A DNA stretch of 41,582 nucleotides from positions 1 to 41,582 of the forward strand of contig NZ_UETD01000012.1 in the NCBI RefSeq assembly GCF_900116855.1. The letters are read 5' to 3'. The translations under genes and the position numbers were made by a program. The notes beneath the pieces were generated by a model, which was not told where the DNA came from, searched no databases, and saw nothing but the letters and a program-made list of their open reading frames with translations. The stretch comes from Ruminococcus flavefaciens (GTDB taxonomy: Bacteria; Bacillota; Clostridia; Oscillospirales; Ruminococcaceae). The stretch's first letter is position 1, and the number at the start of each line of letters is the position of its first letter. Shown here piece after piece: positions 32,497-41,231 of the stretch.

Positions 32497-34029
32497 ATGG
32501 AAGATAATACAACCTGTAAGAGTTGTAACTCGGAAACCACTATAACAAAGGAAAGAATAATTCAGCTGCAACAAACAATTCGTGATTTGTATCTTGCTGA
32601 TGATATACCTTGGGTTATAGGTTATTCCGGCGGTAAGGATAGTACAGCTACACTTCAATTAGTATGGCTGGCATTAAAGGAACTGCCTAAAGAACAATTA
32701 AGCAAAACTGTACACATCATTAATACTGATACTTTGGTAGAATCACCTGTTGTAGCAAAGTGGGCTCAGAATTCTCTGAAACAGATGGATCAGGCGGCAG
32801 AAGAACAGGGATTACCTTTTATTACTCATAGATTAACTCCACAGACGGATAATACGTTTTGGGTAAATCTGATTGGAAGGGGCTATCCTTTCCCGAGAAA
32901 GCGTTTCCGTTGGTGTACCGACAGATTGAAGATAAGACCTGTAAATGACTTTATAAAGAATTGCATCGCTGAACATGGTGAGATTATTCTGGTTTTGGGA
33001 ACACGAAAAGCGGAAAGTGCCAACAGAGCTAAGACCATGGCTCACTACGAAAAACTCAGAGTACGTGAGTTATTAAGCCCTAATCCTACATTGGCAAATG
33101 AACTTGTTTTTTCTCCTCTTGAGGATTGGAATAATAACGATGTATGGCTGTTTTTAATGCAGTACAAAAATCCCTGGGGTTATAATAACAATGATCTTCT
33201 GACTATGTATCGTGGTGCAACCGCAGACGGTGAATGCCCGATGATGGTAGAAGCTGGACTTCCAAGTTGTGGAAAGAGCAGATTTGGATGCTGGGTCTGC
33301 ACTATGGTTGAGCAGGACAAATCAATGGAAGCTATGATAGCCAACGATTCTGAGAAGGAATGGATGACACCACTTCTTGAATTCAGAAATGAGATAGGTA
33401 ATGAAAGTCTTGATAGATCACGACGTGATTTCAGAAGAAGAGGAGGTTATTTACAAGGCTTCAATGGCCGCTTAAATCATGGTCCGTATACAAAAGAGAC
33501 CCGTGAGATGTGGCTTGAAAAACTTCTGCGTATGCAAATTGAAATTAACGAAAACGGTCCCGAAGATTTTGATGAATTAGAACTTATTACTATACCTGAG
33601 CTTATCGAGATAAGAAAAATATGGGTAATAGAGAATCATGAATTTGATGACTCGCTGCCTAAGATCTATGAAAGAGTTATGGGTAAACCGTTCCCTGATA
33701 ATTCAATTTATACATCAAACTCCTACAAGGAAAGAGAATGGGATATTCTTAAAGATATATGCAATCCTGAGAACAATAATGATGAAACCATGTTGTTTGA
33801 ATTAATGTATACCCTTATAGATATAGAAAGCAAATCAAATATGATGAACAACCGCAAAGGTATTCTTAATCAAATAGAACAGACTATAAAGAAGAATTTC
33901 TATAAAGATGCTGATGATGCAGCAGAATACTATTTTGACAGGGTAAAGCGTAAGAAGGAACATGGTGCAAAATACGATGATAACATACTACAAGAAACTG
34001 AAGATGAATTCGAGGGTGATGAAGCATGA
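32497..34029 (+). CDS. dndC: DNA sulfur modification protein DndC (PAPS reductase-like ATPase)
   Basis: A 510-residue protein with the PP-loop SGGKDST (44-50) that binds ATP, and WCTDRLKIRP (Cys140) as in PAPS reductases. Three further cysteines, C258, C265 and C268 (SCGKSRFGCWVC), complete four ligands for a 4Fe-4S cluster. DndC activates the DNA backbone and takes sulfur from the desulfurase. The C-terminal ~120 residues are acidic and helical. The stop overlaps dndD by four bases. Confidence 0.96.
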   Translation: MEDNTTCKSCNSETTITKERIIQLQQTIRDLYLADDIPWVIGYSGGKDSTATLQLVWLALKELPKEQLSKTVHIINTDTLVESPVVAKWAQNSLKQMDQAAEEQGLPFITHRLTPQTDNTFWVNLIGRGYPFPRKRFRWCTDRLKIRPVNDFIKNCIAEHGEIILVLGTRKAESANRAKTMAHYEKLRVRELLSPNPTLANELVFSPLEDWNNNDVWLFLMQYKNPWGYNNNDLLTMYRGATADGECPMMVEAGLPSCGKSRFGCWVCTMVEQDKSMEAMIANDSEKEWMTPLLEFRNEIGNESLDRSRRDFRRRGGYLQGFNGRLNHGPYTKETREMWLEKLLRMQIEINENGPEDFDELELITIPELIEIRKIWVIENHEFDDSLPKIYERVMGKPFPDNSIYTSNSYKEREWDILKDICNPENNNDETMLFELMYTLIDIESKSNMMNNRKGILNQIEQTIKKNFYKDADDAAEYYFDRVKRKKEHGAKYDDNILQETEDEFEGDEA

Positions 34030-35981
34030 TAATCAATAAATTACAATTACATAATTTCGGCGTATATGCTTCAGATAACACCTTTGTATTCAATAGTGAG
34101 AAGCCGGTTGTTCTTATAGGTGGTATGAACGGCCGAGGGAAAACCACATTTCTTGAAGCTATTCTTCTGGCACTTTACGGAAAGAATTCTTTTGCCGTAC
34201 AAGAGAGCATTCATGGTGCCTACGGAAAATACTTAAAAGCACATACCAATATTGCTGACGGTACAAATGAAAGCTTCGTCGAGCTTGAATTTTCAATTGA
34301 AGAAGATGGAAAAAACAATATATATACCGTCAATAGAAGTTGGAACACAAACGTAAAGAATATTAAAGACAAGGTCACAGTAAAGAAAAACGGCAACGAT
34401 GATTCTTTCCTTGCCCAAAACTGGACCATGTTTGTAGAGAGCATATTACCGAGTGCTTTGGCTAATTTCTATTTTTTTGATGGAGAAAAAATCGCTGAAC
34501 TTGCAGAAAGCGATACTAGTATTCAAATGAAGAGTTCTATTAAGGCTCTTCTTGGAATCAATGTTATTGACCTTCTTGAAAACGATATTACCCGTATTAT
34601 CAAAAAAATGGATACCGAACAGACCGACAGTTATAACGGTTCATATATAGAGGAATTACGCCGTATAAAAGATGAAAAAGCGGATATTCTCAAACAGATA
34701 GATGATGATATCGTTGAATTAGAAAAAAAGCTTAGTCGTACTAACAAGAAAATCGACAAGAAAACAGAGGAATTTAATGCCAAAGGCGGACAGATAGCAA
34801 GTCAGTCTCAGGAGTTATTTTCGGAAAGGATCAAGCTGAATTCTGAAATCAATAAGATACAAGAAACATATCTTGAATTGGCTGCAGGAGAGCTTCCTCT
34901 TTTAATGGTAGAAGATTTACTGTCGTCTATAAAAGACAAGTCAGAAACCGAGCGTGAAAACAAATCAATGTCGGTTGCCGTTAGAAAAATAAATCAGATG
35001 TTTAAGGAGTATTCTTATAAAACACAGCAATCATCTGATGAAATATCGCAGTTTATAAAGTATTTGAAGAAGCAGGCAAAAAAGAAACAGACCAAAAGTG
35101 TATTTGATCTGTCAGAAAACGGTTATATTCAGCTTTCTGTGCTTCTTTCCAATCAATTGGAGAATACACAGAATAGTTATAATTCCTCAAAAGTCAATGA
35201 GCAAAAAATCATGAAAAGGATCAATGAAATCGATAATTATCTTTCTGTTGACATTGATGAAAAGGCAATCGCTCGTCTTTATAAGAGAATAGGTGAGTTG
35301 CAGAATGAACGTATGGATATTGAGATCCAGATAGAAGCAAAGAAAAAACAGCGTATTACAGCAAACGGTGAATGTCAAAAAGCAACTACAGAATTTAATC
35401 GTTGCGTAGATAAAGCTATCGCTTCCATGGAGCGTGGCGATGATGTTCAGCGTATCCACAGATATGCTTTGAAAGCACAGCAACTGGCAGCAAGATATAA
35501 AATCGAGCTTCAGAGATCAAAGATTTCAAATTTAGCTGATACTATGACAAAATGCTATAAAAAGATACTTGGCAAGAAGAATCTTATTGACAGGATAGAA
35601 ATGGATGCAGAAACACTGGACTATCATTATATTGATGTCAACGGAAATGAAGTCATGAAAAGTGGCCTTTCTGCCGGTGAAAAGCAGCTTATGGTAATTG
35701 CAATGTTGTGGGCGTTGGCGGAGTGTTCAAATAAAATGCTTCCTGTAATCATAGATACACCGCTTGCAAGACTGGATTCGCTTCATAGAAAAGCACTGAT
35801 TGAACGTTATTTTCCTAATGCAAGTTCTCAAACAGTAATATTGTCTACAGATTCAGAAATAGATTCTAATTACTACAATATAATTAAGCCTTTTGTCAGC
35901 AATGAGTTTACTCTTGTGTATGACGAGAACGAAAAGCGTTCCTATGTCAGAACAGGTTATTTTGAGGAGGAACAGGCATGA
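34026..35981 (+). CDS. dndD: DNA sulfur modification protein DndD (SMC-like ATPase)
   Basis: A 651-residue SMC/Rad50-like ATPase: Walker A GGMNGRGKT (32-40), long coiled coil (about 210-480; no clear zinc hook), ABC signature LSAGEK (548-553), Walker B LPVIIDTPLARLDS (about 571-584) and a D-loop. DndD is believed to use ATP to alter DNA structure for sulfur insertion. It overlaps dndC and dndE by four bases each. Confidence 0.96.
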   Translation: MIINKLQLHNFGVYASDNTFVFNSEKPVVLIGGMNGRGKTTFLEAILLALYGKNSFAVQESIHGAYGKYLKAHTNIADGTNESFVELEFSIEEDGKNNIYTVNRSWNTNVKNIKDKVTVKKNGNDDSFLAQNWTMFVESILPSALANFYFFDGEKIAELAESDTSIQMKSSIKALLGINVIDLLENDITRIIKKMDTEQTDSYNGSYIEELRRIKDEKADILKQIDDDIVELEKKLSRTNKKIDKKTEEFNAKGGQIASQSQELFSERIKLNSEINKIQETYLELAAGELPLLMVEDLLSSIKDKSETERENKSMSVAVRKINQMFKEYSYKTQQSSDEISQFIKYLKKQAKKKQTKSVFDLSENGYIQLSVLLSNQLENTQNSYNSSKVNEQKIMKRINEIDNYLSVDIDEKAIARLYKRIGELQNERMDIEIQIEAKKKQRITANGECQKATTEFNRCVDKAIASMERGDDVQRIHRYALKAQQLAARYKIELQRSKISNLADTMTKCYKKILGKKNLIDRIEMDAETLDYHYIDVNGNEVMKSGLSAGEKQLMVIAMLWALAECSNKMLPVIIDTPLARLDSLHRKALIERYFPNASSQTVILSTDSEIDSNYYNIIKPFVSNEFTLVYDENEKRSYVRTGYFEEEQA

Positions 35982-36361
35982 TCGTAAAGCAAATAAAACT
36001 TTCTAATGCCGCAAAAGATAAGCTGGCTAGACTTAAGGGAAAGACAGGGATTCAGAATTGGAATGTATTGTGCAGATGGGCTCTTTGCTATTCTCTCAAA
36101 GAAGGTACGATCCCAACTGATATAGAAATAGCATCTGATAGTAATGTTGAAATGTCATGGCTTACTTTTGCAGGAGAATATCATGAAATATATGAAGCTC
36201 TTATAAAAGAATGGTGCATTGTTAATAAGCTGGGTACAGATAATGATACTTTAGCAAAATATCTGAAACTACATCTTGAAAGAGGAATCGGATATTTAAG
36301 CGGTACCAATTTTGTTAAAGACCTTAAGGGGTTACTTGATAAATCAATAAGTGAGGAATAA
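35978..36361 (+). CDS. dndE: DNA sulfur modification protein DndE
   Basis: A 127-residue DndE: LSNAAKDKLARLKGKTGIQNWNVLCRWALCYSL at the N-terminus and LHLERGIGYLSG near the C-terminus are the family hallmarks. DndE is a small basic, ribbon-helix-helix-like protein that binds nicked DNA as a tetramer and is required for modification. It overlaps dndD (ATGA) and ends two bases before dndA. Confidence 0.94.
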   Translation: MIVKQIKLSNAAKDKLARLKGKTGIQNWNVLCRWALCYSLKEGTIPTDIEIASDSNVEMSWLTFAGEYHEIYEALIKEWCIVNKLGTDNDTLAKYLKLHLERGIGYLSGTNFVKDLKGLLDKSISEE

Positions 36362-36363
36362 TT

Positions 36364-37503
36364 ATGGGCATTTATCTTGATTATAACGCATCGACTCCAC
36401 TTGATCAGAGAGTACTCGATGTAATGATCGACGTTTATCAGAATAAATATGGTAACGCAGACAGCAGAACACATGATTATGGCGAGACAGCACGTTCTGC
36501 TGTTGAAAACGCTCGCAAACAGGTGGCTGACTTATTGGCTATCAAGAAGGACGAAGTGTTCTTTACAAGTGGCGCTACAGAAAGTGATAATATCTCTATA
36601 TTGGGTTTACAGGAATACGCTGAAAAAAATTCAAAGAAGCATATTATTACAACAGCTATAGAGCATAAAGCTGTTCTGGAACCGTTGCACCATCTTGAAA
36701 AGCAGGGATTTGAAGTAACATATATCTCACCGGATTCAAGTGGACGAATAAATGCCGATGAGTTGCTTAGTAAGGTTAGAGATGATACTTTACTTGTCTC
36801 TGTTATGCACGCTAATAATGAGACGGGTATCATTCAACCTATTGAAACAATTGGAGAAGAGCTCTCCAAAACAGATACCTTCTTTCATGTGGACGCTGCC
36901 CAGAGTTTTGGAAAGCTCGTTGATGAGTTGCGAAATGTTAAATATAACTTTTTGTCTGCAAGTGCCCATAAAATGTATGGACCGCAGGGAGTTGGTGTTT
37001 TAGTCTTAAAAAAGAAACGTTATAAGATGCCACCAGTGAATTCGATTATGTTCGGAGGAAGTCAGGAAAGAGGAATACGCCCCGGTACTGTTCCGACCGC
37101 ATTAATTGCAGGACTTGGAAAGGCCTGCGAAATAGCCGCTGAGGAACACGCTTCTAATTACATTAAGTATCAGGAGAACAAAGTGTCCATTCTAAATGCG
37201 TTGAAATCTTCCTGTATTGATTATAGTGTAAACGGGGATTTAGAATATGCTATGCCAAACACTCTGAACGTTTCCCTTAATGGCGTAAACTCTGAAGCAC
37301 TGATGCTTGTTACCCGACAGTACTGTGCTGTATCAAATGGTTCAGCTTGTAATTCCAGCAGCTATAAACCAAGCTATGTGTTATCTGCTATGGGATTATC
37401 CTTGAATAGGATTGAGAGTGCGATACGTATTAGTTGGGGATCTGATATTATAAATCAGGATTTTTTGAATCTACTTCTGGAATCTATTAAAAGAATATAC
37501 TAA
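36364..37503 (+). CDS. dndA: Cysteine desulfurase DndA (IscS/NifS-like)
   Basis: A 379-residue PLP-dependent class V aminotransferase-fold enzyme: TSGATESDN (68-76) for cofactor phosphate, HVDAAQ (175-180), Schiff-base Lys203 in SASAHKMYGPQG, and active-site Cys329 in SNGSACNSSS. It abstracts sulfur from cysteine for DndC. In many dnd loci dndA lies upstream and divergent, or is replaced by a distant iscS; here it is downstream of dndE in the same operon. Confidence 0.95.
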   Translation: MGIYLDYNASTPLDQRVLDVMIDVYQNKYGNADSRTHDYGETARSAVENARKQVADLLAIKKDEVFFTSGATESDNISILGLQEYAEKNSKKHIITTAIEHKAVLEPLHHLEKQGFEVTYISPDSSGRINADELLSKVRDDTLLVSVMHANNETGIIQPIETIGEELSKTDTFFHVDAAQSFGKLVDELRNVKYNFLSASAHKMYGPQGVGVLVLKKKRYKMPPVNSIMFGGSQERGIRPGTVPTALIAGLGKACEIAAEEHASNYIKYQENKVSILNALKSSCIDYSVNGDLEYAMPNTLNVSLNGVNSEALMLVTRQYCAVSNGSACNSSSYKPSYVLSAMGLSLNRIESAIRISWGSDIINQDFLNLLLESIKRIY

Positions 37504-37539
37504 TCAATGGATGCCAATGTAGAATGGAGGGAACAGATG

Positions 37540-39498
37540 ATGACAAGACAAGAAAAAACAAAAAAATTGAACACTTTACCATGGCAAGCTTTAATTGAAT
37601 TAGCTAAAGAAAATAAGATACCCGAAGAAGAGATAAAAGGCTTAGGAAAAGATAATCTAATTCAACAAATTATATCTTGTGTGGACTTGGAAGATGAAAG
37701 AATAGAATCACTTGTTAACGACTATATCTATGGTGATAGGGTAACATTTACATTATGGTCTTTTGAAAATAGTCTTTCAGATAAAGATTATAGTAAAATA
37801 CTAGCTCTAGAAGGCAATACTGAAGAATACTTGGATACTAAAGATTTTAGAAATCTAAAAATACTATCTGTAAAGCAATATAATGATAGATTCGAGCTTC
37901 TTTACACATATAGTAAGATATACTCATTTACAAACGAAGAAGGTAAAAATGATTCTGTGTGGGAACTTCATAGAGGATGTGTCTGGATTGGGATTGAAAA
38001 ATCATATATCGCCTCTATTAGTAAACATGATAAAATGACGAATTGTTTATTACGTTATCTATATCAAAATTTGAGGAATAACATCAGTCCTATAAAACCT
38101 CCTAAAACTGCAATAGAAAGATGCATACAGATTATGTACATGAGCAGAATAACGCTTCAAAGAGTGGATGGTGCAAAAACAACTATATCAAAATCAGATG
38201 GCTTTACTATGGATCAAGAGGAGGAAATAGCAAGAATTAAAGAAGGACGTTTTGATACTTCAGGAAGTTATAGAGCAGAGATTAAAGATAAAACAACTGC
38301 AACAATAAAATACAACATAAAAAAGGGAAGTATCGGGATATATAGACATTTGTCTGCAAATGATTTATTCTATTGGACTAATAATACAATTAATATCATT
38401 CTTGACGAAATAGAACATCTAAAAAGTAAATCAGCTGAGATCATATATTCAGAGCTTGGCTTGCCATTAAAATGGAATATTCTTCATAATGGAAGCGATA
38501 GTTGTTTGAACTGGTTCTTATCTCAAGTTATCTCAGCACAAAACAATGATGTTCAAATTGTAATCCCCAATAGTATAATAGGTATTCTTAGCGATACTAG
38601 ATTGTTTATAAAAATTCCTAGAATCTACTGTGAAGAATGCGAATCATACGATATTCCAATTTGTGCTGAGTGCGGAGAACCATTATTATGTGAAAACGGT
38701 TCATTCACTTGCAGTTGTGGAGCTCCCTTACATATTATGTGTGGGGAAGGTCATAAAAAATGCAAACAAATTAATTGGTATATTCCAACAGGACGTTTTA
38801 TATCAGAGATTCAACGGAATTACAAATTGGCTTTTCAAGGGCAGCAAGCAAGTATAAATATGTGTATAATGGAAGATACACTATTATTGCAGTGTAAAAA
38901 GATTGAAGTTGATACAGAAATCGAAGTTGATTTTGACAGTATTAAAGAGTTTCAATATCCACAAAGCAAAGACTTAATGAAATGTCAATCATTTGCTGTT
39001 AGATTAAACGAAAAATGTTCAAAGAGCTGTACAAATAAAGAGATAAATAATTGTATTCAGAATAACAATCAAGTATGTTTACCTAAACTATTCTGGGGAT
39101 TAATATCAGGGTATCGCCCTCAACCTCATAGTGGTTATGAGTATGGCGATGTATCCGGGCAACTTCAAGTTGGAAACACCTACTTGGAATTCAAAGGAAT
39201 AATAAAGAAAAATTCGCTACACAAGAAAAACAGCAACAAAACTACTGAAGAATTAATATCACAGCATCTATTATCTACCTCTCGTGAAGGAGAGGAAATG
39301 ATAAGACAATTTGTTGAACAAGGTTTATCAGATTGCCGTTGCCAAGTTATAGCAGTAATTGTTCCACAATACTTTGATTTGGGATTTAAGGGTACTCTGC
39401 GATTTTTAGCTCGGTTAGGAAGTAAAAAAGTTCTATTTATAGGATTGGATGAAATATCAAAGATGATATCCATGAATGATAACATAGCTCTATCATAG
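37540..39498 (+). CDS. Dnd-linked putative nuclease: SAP-like, zinc-cluster, PD-(D/E)XK-like
   Basis: A 652-residue protein I do not recognise as a named family. Residues 7-43 (LNTLPWQALIELAKENKI...GLGKDNLIQQI) look like a SAP/Rho-N helix-extension-helix DNA-binding motif. Residues 364-407 hold a cysteine-rich cluster (CEEC, CAEC, CSCG, MCGEGHKKC). Residues 530-640 give a PD-(D/E)XK-like order: D537-VSGQLQV, YLE550-F-K552, helix SREGEEMIRQFVEQGL, strand CQVIAVIVPQ, helix, strand KKVLFIGLDEI. The ATG at 37540 has GGAGGG 8 bases upstream; ATG 37507 lacks one. It lies 36 bases after dndA and is likely co-transcribed, suggesting a sequence- or phosphorothioate-guided nuclease. Confidence 0.75.
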   Translation: MTRQEKTKKLNTLPWQALIELAKENKIPEEEIKGLGKDNLIQQIISCVDLEDERIESLVNDYIYGDRVTFTLWSFENSLSDKDYSKILALEGNTEEYLDTKDFRNLKILSVKQYNDRFELLYTYSKIYSFTNEEGKNDSVWELHRGCVWIGIEKSYIASISKHDKMTNCLLRYLYQNLRNNISPIKPPKTAIERCIQIMYMSRITLQRVDGAKTTISKSDGFTMDQEEEIARIKEGRFDTSGSYRAEIKDKTTATIKYNIKKGSIGIYRHLSANDLFYWTNNTINIILDEIEHLKSKSAEIIYSELGLPLKWNILHNGSDSCLNWFLSQVISAQNNDVQIVIPNSIIGILSDTRLFIKIPRIYCEECESYDIPICAECGEPLLCENGSFTCSCGAPLHIMCGEGHKKCKQINWYIPTGRFISEIQRNYKLAFQGQQASINMCIMEDTLLLQCKKIEVDTEIEVDFDSIKEFQYPQSKDLMKCQSFAVRLNEKCSKSCTNKEINNCIQNNNQVCLPKLFWGLISGYRPQPHSGYEYGDVSGQLQVGNTYLEFKGIIKKNSLHKKNSNKTTEELISQHLLSTSREGEEMIRQFVEQGLSDCRCQVIAVIVPQYFDLGFKGTLRFLARLGSKKVLFIGLDEISKMISMNDNIALS

Positions 39499-39514
39499 TG
39501 GATAACTTATTAAT

Positions 39515-39546
39515 AAAAAAACCTCACAGTGCAAATTTGCGAGGGC
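39515..39546 (-). terminator. Hairpin after the Dnd module
   Basis: CCTC (39522-39525) / GAGG (39541-39544) with GCA-AATT-TGC inside, and A/T-runs on both sides (39514-39520 and TGTTTTTG at 39550-39557). It can serve the minus-strand remnant and possibly the Dnd operon. It resembles the hairpin at 9751-9774. Confidence 0.6.
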
Positions 39547-39558
39547 TCAGTGTTTTTG

Positions 39559-39792
39559 TTATAAGCAAAGCATCATATAAGACGGTATGCAAACAATGTC
39601 CTCCTTGAAGCTGAAAGTACGTGGGTGTATCACATAGCACTCGCCTATCCGAACCTTAAACTTCTCATTGTAGCGTTTGAGCGCCCCTGCCGAATATTTC
39701 TTGCCTGACTTGACCTCTATCGGGAACATCTTGTATTTAAGCTTGCTGTTGTTGGGAATCAGGAAGTCTATCTCAATAAGAAGTTCCGTGTG
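39559..39792 (-). pseudogene. C-terminal remnant of a DUF4143-type ATPase
   Basis: The frame reads EIDFLIPNNSKLKYKMFPIEVKSGKKYSAGALKRYNEKF and ends IVCIPSYMMLCL, the C-terminal DUF4143 domain with its PIEVKSGK motif, seen in large AAA+ DUF4143 proteins of about 400 residues. The ATPase part is missing. At about 39785-39795 it joins directly to a fragment of an unrelated gene. Confidence 0.8.
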
Positions 39793-39988
39793 CGTCAATT
39801 CCAATGAAGGCTTGTATTTTACTGCTTTTATCGCGGAACTCCTTTATAGAATCTTTTAGTCTAAGAACGCCACTATTTTTCGCAAAAGCTGATACAATAA
39901 CAAAAGCTTTGTATTTATCTTCAGAAAGCTTATCTATAAGAATGTTTCCTAATTGACCGTCAAACGGTTGATTGATTAATTGTAACAT
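39773..39988 (-). pseudogene. N-terminal remnant of a phospholipase D-like protein
   Basis: Starts normally (ATG 39988 with GGAGGC upstream) and reads YKAFVIVSAFAKNSGVLRLKDSI followed by QAFIGIDAHGTSY, the opening strands of PLD-like modules found in restriction and helicase proteins. It stops after 71 residues where it runs into the DUF4143 remnant. The HKD catalytic motif is not reached. Two broken genes fused head to tail mark a deletion or insertion scar. Confidence 0.65.
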
Positions 39989-40025
39989 ATATATCGCCTC
40001 CTAATCATTGCAACTGCTTATCAAA

Positions 40026-40847
40026 TTAACTCTGTTTATTTATTGCTAGTTTATCAATTTTATTAATGAATGCATCCCTTGCGATCTCCCAAGTGTTCTG
40101 TTTTAATGGTTGCAAGTTAAACATCTGCTCAATCTGAGATTTAAATGTATTAAGTCGAAATTTGTCGTTAGCTTTGAAATCTATTTTTTCTTTAGGAAGT
40201 AATCCGCCTATTTTATTCCTATCAAATCCAGGCATCAATATTTCCTGATAAGTCTTTTTCATTGCCCATACAGCACCCATTTCATTTAAACAAGCCTGAC
40301 TTTCAAAATAGTTATCAGTATACCATAAAATGAAAAATACGTTTTGTTTGCTATGGAATTGCTTCAAAATCTCATCGTCAATCATTCTGCCGTTTTCAAT
40401 ATACGCATCTGGATGTGAAGAACAAAAAATACAACCGTCTTCTCCTTGACTTGGACGTGGTATACCTATGGCATATAATAATTCCATTAGGGCAGCGATT
40501 TGATCTTTATCTTTTTCTCTATGACTTATAAATATTTTTTCAAACAAACCTGGAAATAGCAATTCTTTTAAACATATTACTGCTTTTAGAATTATATTTG
40601 CTTCTAATATATTTACAGTGTATGTTCTACCTTCCCAGTGATAATCGTTAATGGTCTTTAGTACAGAAGCCATTTGATTTGAGGTAGTGTGACTCAAATT
40701 GTACTTTTTGTAAAATTCTTTTACAAGCAACTTATATCTTTCATATAATTCATCGCCAGTTTGAGCTTCGCCATATAAACGTATTTTTTGAACCAAGTTT
40801 TCGCACACTTCTATTATTTCGTTTAACTCGATAATTTTTATATCCAT
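40026..40847 (-). CDS. TIR-domain protein
   Basis: A 273-residue protein. The N-terminal ~115 residues are helical (MDIKIIELNEIIEVCENLVQ). The C-terminal half is a TIR domain: FEKIFISHREKDKDQIAALMELL (strand A, helix A), VFFILWYTDNYFESQACLNEMGAVWA (conserved Glu in the S..C..E segment, the NAD-hydrolase position), then GGLLPKEKIDFK. Bacterial TIR proteins cut NAD+ or make cyclic ADP-ribose signals during phage defence. It has no obvious partner here, so it may be a one-gene defence or work with the neighbouring Dnd module. The ATG at 40847 follows TTGGAG; its promoter is at 41007-41035. Confidence 0.85.
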   Translation of the reverse strand: MDIKIIELNEIIEVCENLVQKIRLYGEAQTGDELYERYKLLVKEFYKKYNLSHTTSNQMASVLKTINDYHWEGRTYTVNILEANIILKAVICLKELLFPGLFEKIFISHREKDKDQIAALMELLYAIGIPRPSQGEDGCIFCSSHPDAYIENGRMIDDEILKQFHSKQNVFFILWYTDNYFESQACLNEMGAVWAMKKTYQEILMPGFDRNKIGGLLPKEKIDFKANDKFRLNTFKSQIEQMFNLQPLKQNTWEIARDAFINKIDKLAINKQS

Positions 40848-41006
40848 AATATTTCTCCAATCCGGCATAATAAATAGTGATGAACGACATATGTAACCTT
40901 CTACAAATTCATAAAATGCTTTTCTTGAAACCTTTTTATTCCGTCACAAAGGTCACATATTATATCTACTGAATATTAGTTTTATAGTAGCTCTGTTTTT
41001 ATAACA

Positions 41007-41035
41007 ATTATACCATATTTCGCACAATTAATCAA
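41007..41035 (-). promoter_or_regulatory. Promoter of the TIR gene
   Basis: Minus strand TTGATT (41030-41035), 17-base spacer, TATAAT (41007-41012), with TGG before the -10 (extended). The leader would be about 150 bases. Confidence 0.8.
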
Positions 41036-41122
41036 TAGATGACGCTGAATATATGTGAATTATTATCAACGGTCGTTTTATAAGCAATCCAAGGTCAAAA
41101 TGAAAGGGAGGCAAAGCAAAAA

Positions 41123-41147
41123 CCGCTTAGAAGGCTATTCTAAGCGG
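41123..41147 (-). terminator. Terminator of tRNA-Thr
   Basis: CCGCTTAGAA / TTCTAAGCGG, GGCTA loop, followed on the minus strand by GTTTTTGC. It is identical to the hairpin at 9916-9940. Confidence 0.9.
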
Positions 41148-41155
41148 TTTATAAT

Positions 41156-41231
41156 TGGAGCTAGTGACCCGACTCGAACGGGCGACCTGCTCATTACGAA
41201 TGAGCTGCACTACCAACTGTGCTACACTAGC
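41156..41231 (-). tRNA. tRNA-Thr (anticodon CGT)
   Basis: A complete 76-base cloverleaf with encoded CCA: acceptor GCTAGTG/CACTAGC, D-stem GCAC/GTGC, anticodon stem GCTCA/TGAGC with loop TTCGTAA (anticodon CGT), variable AGGTC, T-stem GCCCG/CGGGT (one G-U pair) with TTCGAGT loop. It reads ACG codons. Confidence 0.96.

Larger units (their letters stand above)
40848..41155. other. TIR-gene leader and tRNA 3' flank
   Basis: Contains an inverted repeat (ATATGTAACCTT 40889-40900, AAGGTCACATAT 40949-40960, one mismatch) in the predicted TIR leader, the TIR promoter, and the tRNA terminator at 41123-41147. No coding sequence; the plus-strand ORF at 41055 is a readthrough of tRNA sequence. Confidence 0.6.
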
